NCBI GenBank assembly: GCA_028023455.1
Contig: JAQFVV010000027.1
Span: forward strand, 8,057,845-8,121,844
Length of the DNA: 64,000 bases
Reading direction: 5' to 3'
From: Epiperipatus broadwayi
Lineage: Eukaryota; Onychophora; Udeonychophora; Euonychophora; Peripatidae
Program-made: the position numbers and the translations under genes
Notes under the pieces: model-generated
Told to the model about the DNA's origin: nothing
What the model saw: only the letters and a program-made list of their open reading frames with translations
The model's database searches: none
Part shown: positions 57,966-64,000 of the stretch, one piece after another
How the letters are laid out: every line of letters starts with the position of its first letter
Numbering within the stretch: the stretch's first letter is position 1

Positions 57966-58269
57966 AATATATTTTGTTTAATAATTTTTTATTAATATGT
58001 TTATTCACAAAATTGACATTTATATCATTATATGTCCTGATTATTATCATCCTTTTGCCCAAAAGTTCAAATGAACAGTTTTGTAGCTGGGGAAAGAATA
58101 AACCTACCATTTCTTATCCTAGAATGATCTCTCTCTCTTTTTTTTTTTTTTTTGCCACAAAAAAGGGCATAATGATAGAAATTTAATATATACTGATAAA
58201 TCTAAATATATTACCAATTAAAGAAAACATTCTTAAAAATGAAAACAGAATGTAATTTGGTCTTAGTTA

Positions 58270-58530
58270 CAACCAAAGTCTTAGTTACTCAGGGGGTTAT
58301 TGACATTTGAGCAATAAAGTGACAGATTGACATTCTATTCAAGAACCGTTAGCTCTTAAATCTGCAATTGTATTACCACATAAAACTGCACAGAGATATT
58401 TAGGTATTGAAAAAACTAAAACAACCAAATTAATTCATTATAATAAAAAAAGCAGCTCAAAGTCAATGGATCATATCTAATTAATTATTTCTGGTGATCA
58501 AACTTATGAACTTCTAAGTAGGAAACCTAT
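58270..58530. repeat. SINE-like fragments
   Basis: Words ACTCAGGGGGTTATTGAC, ACCGTTAGCTC, and TGATCAAACTTATGAAC mark two diverged pieces of the same family. A poly-A run follows at 58537-58551. Confidence 0.4.
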
Positions 58531-58559
58531 TTTTTTTAAAAAAAAAAAAAAAGTAAGAT

Positions 58560-59250
58560 TGATCAATACTTTAAGATTATTTTGAGAAAATCTAATTACT
58601 TTTAAGAATATTATTATTTTGATACTTCTTTATAATAATTATTTTTTTCACTGTATATCAAATGTACGGATTCCATCAGCTCATATCTCTGCATTAGTTA
58701 GTAGTGATTTCTGTTTTATACACCACCATTATTGTAAACATTGACTTATTCTCAATGCAATCATTTGAAATGATAGAAAATTTCTTCGATTAAGATTGTG
58801 AACCTTGTTTTGTATTCTGGAAATTAATCTCACCATTTATTTTATAGGTCGGAGTGGTTACTTACTTTTCATCTATATGTACATCATTGCATCTTTTAAA
58901 TTTTTGCACTTTAAATTTTGCATTCCTCTTGCAATGGTCATTCAAATCTTGCAAAGATTATAGTTATCAGGTTTTATTTTGCTATAGATTAAGTAAAAGG
59001 AGTGTTTGGGTATTAGGAACCAAATCTTGTAAGCCCATTGTATGGATAAATGTAATAAAGCAGTGACTGATATCTACAAAACTTTTGTAAAAGTGATGGA
59101 AAAACAAATTGCATTCATATTTCAACAATAAAGGCATATATACACATAAATTTTTATAAAATTTCACATTTGTAAAGGAGATAATAATTTACTTGCAAAG
59201 AAAATTCATTTAAAAAATAATATAAGAATTTTATTTAAAAAAACGTAATT
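58560..59250. other. Intergenic sequence, nothing recognised
   Basis: Frames at 58854-59066 (plus) and 58982-59167 (minus) carry no recognised motif; the first has some Cys and aromatic content but no start context of note. Confidence 0.3.
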
Positions 59251-59254
59251 ATTT

Positions 59255-59495
59255 AATTTGAGGAGTAATGCACTAAAAATCAAAAATAATATTTTTATTG
59301 GGCCCCAATTTGGGGATAGTACATTTAATTTGAAATAAAAGCAGGGGAGATGTCCGTAAATTAATTAATTTATGAATATCCCCCCCCCCTTCTCACACAC
59401 ACTTTTATTTCAAATTGAATATATTAATCCAAATTGTAGTCAAGGAAAAAAATTATTTTCCAATTTTTAGTGCATTACTTTTTAAATTAAGTAAA
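59255..59495. mobile_element. Palindromic MITE
   Basis: Arms AGTAATGCACTAAAAATC (59265 on) and its complement GATTTTTAGTGCATTACT-like end (59460-59480) continue inward for about 90 bp each, through AATTTGAAATAAAAG and CTTTTATTTCAAATT. The centre has a C run. Non-coding; class unknown. Confidence 0.65.
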
Positions 59496-60399
59496 AGTGT
59501 TTTTTTATAAAATATTTTTCATATTTTATTTTTTAATATTCGGATATTTGGCGACAGATTTTTTGTAAAATAAAAATGTAAACAATATGTATTTTTAGTT
59601 TTTGAAATGAAATTCACACAGGTTAAAGGTCTTTCTAGAAGGAGATATTTTTAAAAAAGTAAGTTTTATTATAGAATAGAGAACATTTTATTTTTCATTA
59701 AGTTTTCTTTCTGTAAATGCTTTTAATGAATATTCGATGAAAGCATCTTTAAAAAAAAAAACCTTCCTTCACCTGGTGTACATTATTGAAAACTTATCGA
59801 ACTTTTATCACACTTTTTGAAATTCGGCCTAACAACATTGTTAAACTGACAGCTCTGAGATATTTTAGTGTCTTATTGCATTGACATCGATATCTGGCAT
59901 GTAAAAAATGTGAAGGAAATCATTTGATAGAATTACACTAAAAATCAGTTCCAAGATTTGATGCAGAAAACAAACACATGGAATATGTAAATTAAATAAA
60001 AGTATTTAAAAAGTTTATGAACAAATTAATGAACCTATGTGATATGTTGGCACATGTTTGTAGCTCAAGAATTAGTTTGTATCATCAGTGCAAAACATCA
60101 TTAGCTTTTTTTCTTCTTAGGGTCCTTCTCCCTCTTTTCCAAAGTTAGAGTAGACATATACATTTATAAGTGATTGCTAATGAAGATGATAATATCAAAT
60201 TTGATAAATACAGTAGTACATTGGATGCCGTAAAAGAGAGTGATCAATTATCAAGAATCTTAGCATTCTGATCAAGAAATATATAGAAAATATAACAGGG
60301 GGAGCTTCAGTCACATGATTGTGAGAACTTCGATCAGGGATCCTCCCTAATAGATGGTTTTTAAAGTAATTTTATCTTGCAGTTGTTGCAGAACAAATA

Positions 60400-60680
60400 A
60401 ATACATTGTATGGTTATAGTCAGTTACGCAGGAGGTCATGTGACATTTTCACATCAATGTGAGGGCTGAATGCAGCACTTTCTCATCCACAATTAATCCT
60501 GAATCCTTCAGCTCTTTTTGATTTATTATTAACAAGGATCTCTGCAATGATTGTTTTAGCAGTTGAATGGAGACTGGAACTCAATATCTGTGGAGTGTCT
60601 CAATTTTGTCAGTTCCAGTACTTAAAACTTCTTGTGACCTCCTGAGCAATAAACCATTTGATTGTTTTTATTTATTACTA
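60400..60680. repeat. Inverted pair of SINE-like fragments
   Basis: ACGCAGGAGGTCATGTGAC (60425) and its inverse TTGTGACCTCCTGAGC (60631) belong to opposite copies of the SINE-like family. Confidence 0.5.
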
Positions 60681-60804
60681 AGCAGAAGTTTTTCAGGAAA
60701 AAATTAATACTGCTTATTATAAGCTATAGTAAAGAATAGGGCTAAACTTTGAAATATGTATATGTAATAGATATGTGTATTTCACAAGCATTCTGTGGGA
60801 CTAA

Positions 60805-61025
60805 GCATCAACATAATTTTTAGCCGTTATCAATTCACTATAAGATGGTCTCTCCATCTTCGGTTTTTTTTTGACCCATAGTCTCTCTTCTCTGCATCAA
60901 ACCGGCAACATTTTTTACTTCATCTCATATATGGCCTCTTTCTATATCTTTTACAATCTCCTAAAATTTAATTTAATACTTGGCATTTGTTAGCATCTCT
61001 TCTGGCAATATGTTGTCTCTAAATT
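60805..61025 (-). pseudogene. RTE-like ORF2 C-terminal fragment
   Basis: Reverse complement of the region around the TCTCACATAT and CTCTTTCTA words, parallel to 27290-27480: the codons for the tail KRYRKRPYMR and the 3' end CCAT-rich part. Heavily decayed. Confidence 0.5.
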
Positions 61026-61065
61026 TTTTTCACTGCTAAATATATATATATATATCTTTTTGATT

Positions 61066-61093
61066 TGTGTGTGCGCGCACGCGCGCGTGTGTG
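61066..61093. repeat. Alternating purine-pyrimidine tract
   Basis: TGTGTGTGCGCGCACGCGCG followed by CGTGTGTG: 28 bases of strict alternation with a CG core. Such tracts can adopt left-handed DNA under supercoiling. Confidence 0.8.
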
Positions 61094-61529
61094 GTGGTCG
61101 TTCACCCTCATTGGCAGATTCTTCAACCACCTGGTGACTGTTGTCATTCAAGGAAGAGATTAGTAATTCCTTTCATACCTGAAGCAAGTCTAGCAAACAA
61201 ATCAATTTCCTTCCGCCTTTTTTTTTAAAAAAAAACTAAAGAGTAAAGTGAAAATAAATGAGGAAGTCTTGCAGCATATTCAATATATACGTTTTTGTAA
61301 TCTATCATCTTTTTTATTTATTTCTACCTGTGAGTTATTTTTTTTGTTTATTAGAAAGAGGGGAAGGGATATTGATTTCAAAGCCTTTGCCTTGAGGTAA
61401 TTCAAAGCTGTTCTACTGTATGCAGTCAGTCAATTTGGACTGGGAAATCTGTGGAAGTAGGTCACATGAAATGATAAGACTTCTCTCTTTTTTGTGAAGA
61501 AAAAAAATAATTCGTATGTGTACAATATA

Positions 61530-62460
61530 GATGATTTCTTGCTCTGGAGGTCATATGATATTTGACCACGAAAATTGTAACGAGTTGAGCCAAACAATAC
61601 CCTTAATTTACTAATAATAAACCTAAGTTCAGATATCTGTGCTAATTATGATGGTAGAGCAAACAATATCCCTGACGTCATTGAAAGAATTAAGAGACTG
61701 AAATGGATCTAGACTGGATATATTGCTAGCAGAATTGATTATAAACGGACAATTGAAGTTTTAAACTGAATCTTAAAGGGGGTGCATATGGCTTTATTGC
61801 CCTGGAGTTCATAAGAAGTTTGAGGGCCAAAATCTATCCTGGGACCTCCCATTCCCAAGTCGAATACTCTACCAACTGTGCCAAGCTGGATCTTCACCAA
61901 CAAACTATCCTTATTTCATCCATCCATCTCACATATGGTCTATTTCTAGGTCTTTTACAACTGGATTTTTAACAATTTGTAAAAGATATAGAAATAGACT
62001 ATATGTGAGAGAGAAGTTTTTGGGTGAGAGGCTATGGATCAAAGAAACTAGATTAAACTTCAAAAGACCTTTCTAAAACAAATCAATAAGTGATTTGAAA
62101 ATAATAATAATAATAATAATATAAAAGTATACTTAGAGACTCACTCTAAGTTGTATAGAATAAAACATATCTAGACCTCCCAATCCCAAGTCAGACCCTC
62201 TACCAACTGTGCAAGCAGGGCAACTGGATCTTCATCAATAAATTTTCCTTACTTTATCTATCCATCTCACATATGGTCTATTTTTAGGTTTTTACAACTT
62301 AATCTTGCTAGATTGACAAGAAATAAATTATATGTGAGATGTATAGATGAAATAAGGGAAGTTTATTGGTGTGATATGGAGAAGAGAGGCTGTGATTCAA
62401 AGAAACTAGATTAAACTTCAAGAGATCTTCTTCCCTAAAGTGAATCAATGATGATTTAAA
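61530..62460. repeat. Cluster of RTE-like fragments and SINE pieces
   Basis: In order: a SINE-like piece (61530-61660), a plus-strand RTE-like fragment with GACGTCATTGAAAGAATTAA (61675-61790), a minus-strand tRNA-like SINE (61790-61890), RTE 3' fragments facing each other (61910-62060), a TAA microsatellite (62102-62120), a second tRNA-like SINE (62170-62215) and another facing RTE pair (62255-62450). The two halves, 61.8-62.1 and 62.17-62.46 kb, are duplicates of each other in arrangement. Confidence 0.6.
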
Positions 62461-62740
62461 AATAATGATATAAAAATATACTTAGAAACATAATATATGT
62501 TGTACAAAATAAAACATATCTAAATACCTCATGAAGGTCAAAGGCTTTTTCAACACATTCCCACAAGTGAGTAGGTGTGAAGATTTTTCTTTAATGAACT
62601 GCTGATTGGTTGAGGCTATTTTGTGTTTTTTCTTCTGTTTTACCTTCTAACTAAATACAACCAGATAATCATTGATTAGGTTCGCTACAGATAGCAGCAT
62701 AATAAAAAAAATTATATGTCATTTTAAATAAGAAAACATT

Positions 62741-62780
62741 CTGAAGAAGACTGTTAATCCATCAAAACTCAACATTTTTA
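62741..62780 (+). repeat. Penelope-type terminal motif (hammerhead-like remnant)
   Basis: CTGAAGAAGACTG (62741-62753) followed by ATCAAAACTC has the same beginning and AAAAC step as the motif at 21245. The stem II partner is damaged. It lies about 300 bp before the foldback with the GIY-YIG-like frame. Confidence 0.35.
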
Positions 62781-63050
62781 CGAAGTGTGGAATAATAATA
62801 TATTGCCTATGTGTAAAGTGCATATAGAATAGTGAGTTTGTATTGCTGTTTGTATAAGTATCTTTTTATACATTTTTACCTATATTGTTATTTAATCACT
62901 ATGATTCAAAATGTTATGTTTGAAGGGGGGGGGCAAAAATCACTCCATAAAAAAATCAAATTATATCAGTAATTACTACGGACAACATATTAAAGTTTAT
63001 TATTTGTGATTATAATATTTAACGTTCAACTATGTGTTAGTTTATATATA

Positions 63051-63766
63051 TGTGAAATCTATATTTTGTGTTAATATATACACACCTAAACCATAAGATA
63101 AATAAATAATGTTTTTATATTTAATAGACAATTACCGTCTTTACAAATGATAATTTTATAATACTCGAGCACTTTTGAAAGTCTAAGCCTTCATTTTCAA
63201 AGAGGTAGCTGTGTAAATATAGTATACTAAAGACCACATCCTCCCAATGTTCAGCAGGCCATTTACAAGATTGCATGCAGTAACAATAATTGCCTGGTGT
63301 CATGTTATGGTGAGACTAGGGCATCCATACTTGCTCAACATATATACGCATTCAACAAGGCTCTAGCTAATCCATCTCATCCTTCTATTTTTGTGCAGCA
63401 CACAGTCACTACAGGATACCAGTGCATGCCAGATAATCCTCGCATGGTGTGCAGAGAGCAGCACGAGTTACGGAGGATCAAAGAGGCATATTATATCATT
63501 TCTGATGTCCATGCCATGAATAAAAAACATTTTATGCCATCTCTATGAAGTGGCAAATCTAGGTCAGCAAAAATCTAGTCCACCCTAATTTACATCTTCG
63601 GATTCCAGCTACCTCTTTGAAAATGAAGTCTTAGACCTTTGAAAGTGCTCGAATATTATAAAATTATCATTTGTAAAGACGGTAATTGTCTGTTAAATAT
63701 AGAAACATTATTTATTTATCTTATGGTTTATGTATGTATATATTAACACAAAATATAGATTTTACA
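63051..63766. mobile_element. Foldback element with 160-bp inverted arms
   Basis: Arms 63051-63210 and 63607-63766 are close inverted repeats: TGTGAAATCTATATTTTGTG at the left start and its near-complement at the right end; AAAGAGGTAGCT at the inner left end and AGCTACCTCTTT at the inner right. Small indels separate them. The 396-bp centre carries a reading frame. No clear target duplication. PLE copies often lie in inverted or tandem terminal arrangements, which would fit the frame inside. Confidence 0.7.
63231..63548 (+). pseudogene. GIY-YIG endonuclease-like fragment, Penelope type
   Basis: The frame is open from a TAA at 63228 to TGA at 63546-63548 and has no ATG at its beginning. It reads AIYKIACSNNN, then CLVSCYGETRASILAQHIYAF, which fits the GIY-YIG core (V/I-Y-x-I-x-C ... 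G-E-T ... R-L-x-x-H) with insertions and losses, and then DNPRMVCREQHELRRIKEAY, which fits the downstream HREKNW.R.x.E-type block with its Glu. This C-terminal domain follows the RT in Penelope-like elements. No RT is present here, and the second Tyr motif is poor. A displaced or captured PLE tail is the best reading. Confidence 0.5.
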
Positions 63767-64000
63767 TATTCATGATTATGGAATATAGACACTATATAGT
63801 TGTAGATCACATCTGCTCTCAAGTAGTTTTCCTATCATCAATATCCTAATAATTTAACAAATAAAGTAATAAATAAAATGTTTAATATGTATTCATTTAT
63901 TGATTGTTAAAACTTACAAAAGATGGCAGTACTGGTGTAGAAAGAGAATTACTTGCTTAGTAAGCTGTGGATATGTGATGTTTTTTGGTTTAAGAAAGTT
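63767..64000. other. Right edge, nothing recognised
   Basis: AT-rich sequence without a visible feature. Confidence 0.35.

Overview
The window is AT-rich eukaryotic DNA, most likely from an invertebrate animal. It has long non-coding stretches, many homopolymer and (GT)n tracts, tRNA-derived SINE-like repeats, CR1-type and RTE-type non-LTR retrotransposons, a hAT transposase relic, Penelope-type traces and foldback elements. A mollusc, perhaps a cephalopod, is a guess from this repeat mix; nothing here fixes the species. I found no convincing multi-exon host gene. One short possible exon (1529-1729, minus) is the only non-repeat coding candidate.

Layout. 0.7-2.6 kb: a palindrome, the exon candidate and a GC-richer block with long-range self-complementarity. 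5-22 kb: many copies of a repeat I call family A, plus MITEs, SINE pieces and a decayed minus-strand non-LTR relic. 22-31 kb: a 5'-truncated CR1-like copy, RTE-like fragments on both strands, a hAT pseudogene, another family A copy and a third CR1-like 3' end. 31-43 kb: a second repeat, family B, then decayed minus-strand non-LTR fragments and a degenerate minisatellite, then a family B array. 45-48 kb: duplicated repeats and another family A palindrome. 49.1-54.2 kb: the longest CR1-like element, with 5' monomers, a PHD finger, a coiled coil plus SGNH esterase, AP endonuclease, reverse transcriptase and a terminal CCHC knuckle, broken by several stops and frameshifts. 55-57.6 kb: an LTR pair with a polypurine tract. 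60-64 kb: RTE and SINE debris and a foldback enclosing a GIY-YIG-like reading frame.

The main observation is that families A and B each carry a motif that folds as a type I hammerhead ribozyme. In both families the motif spans 55 nt: a two-part helix I, CUGANGA, stem II, GAAA, a very short helix III, and a GUC (A) or AUA (B) cleavage triplet. Four family A motifs and three family B motifs keep an intact core. Both families have monomers of about 450-460 bp, occur in head-to-tail and inverted arrangements, and three family A copies are flanked by 13-14 bp direct repeats. This resembles metazoan retrozymes, but the inverted (foldback) arrangement is unusual. No autonomous element is intact; the reverse transcriptases present are all broken copies.
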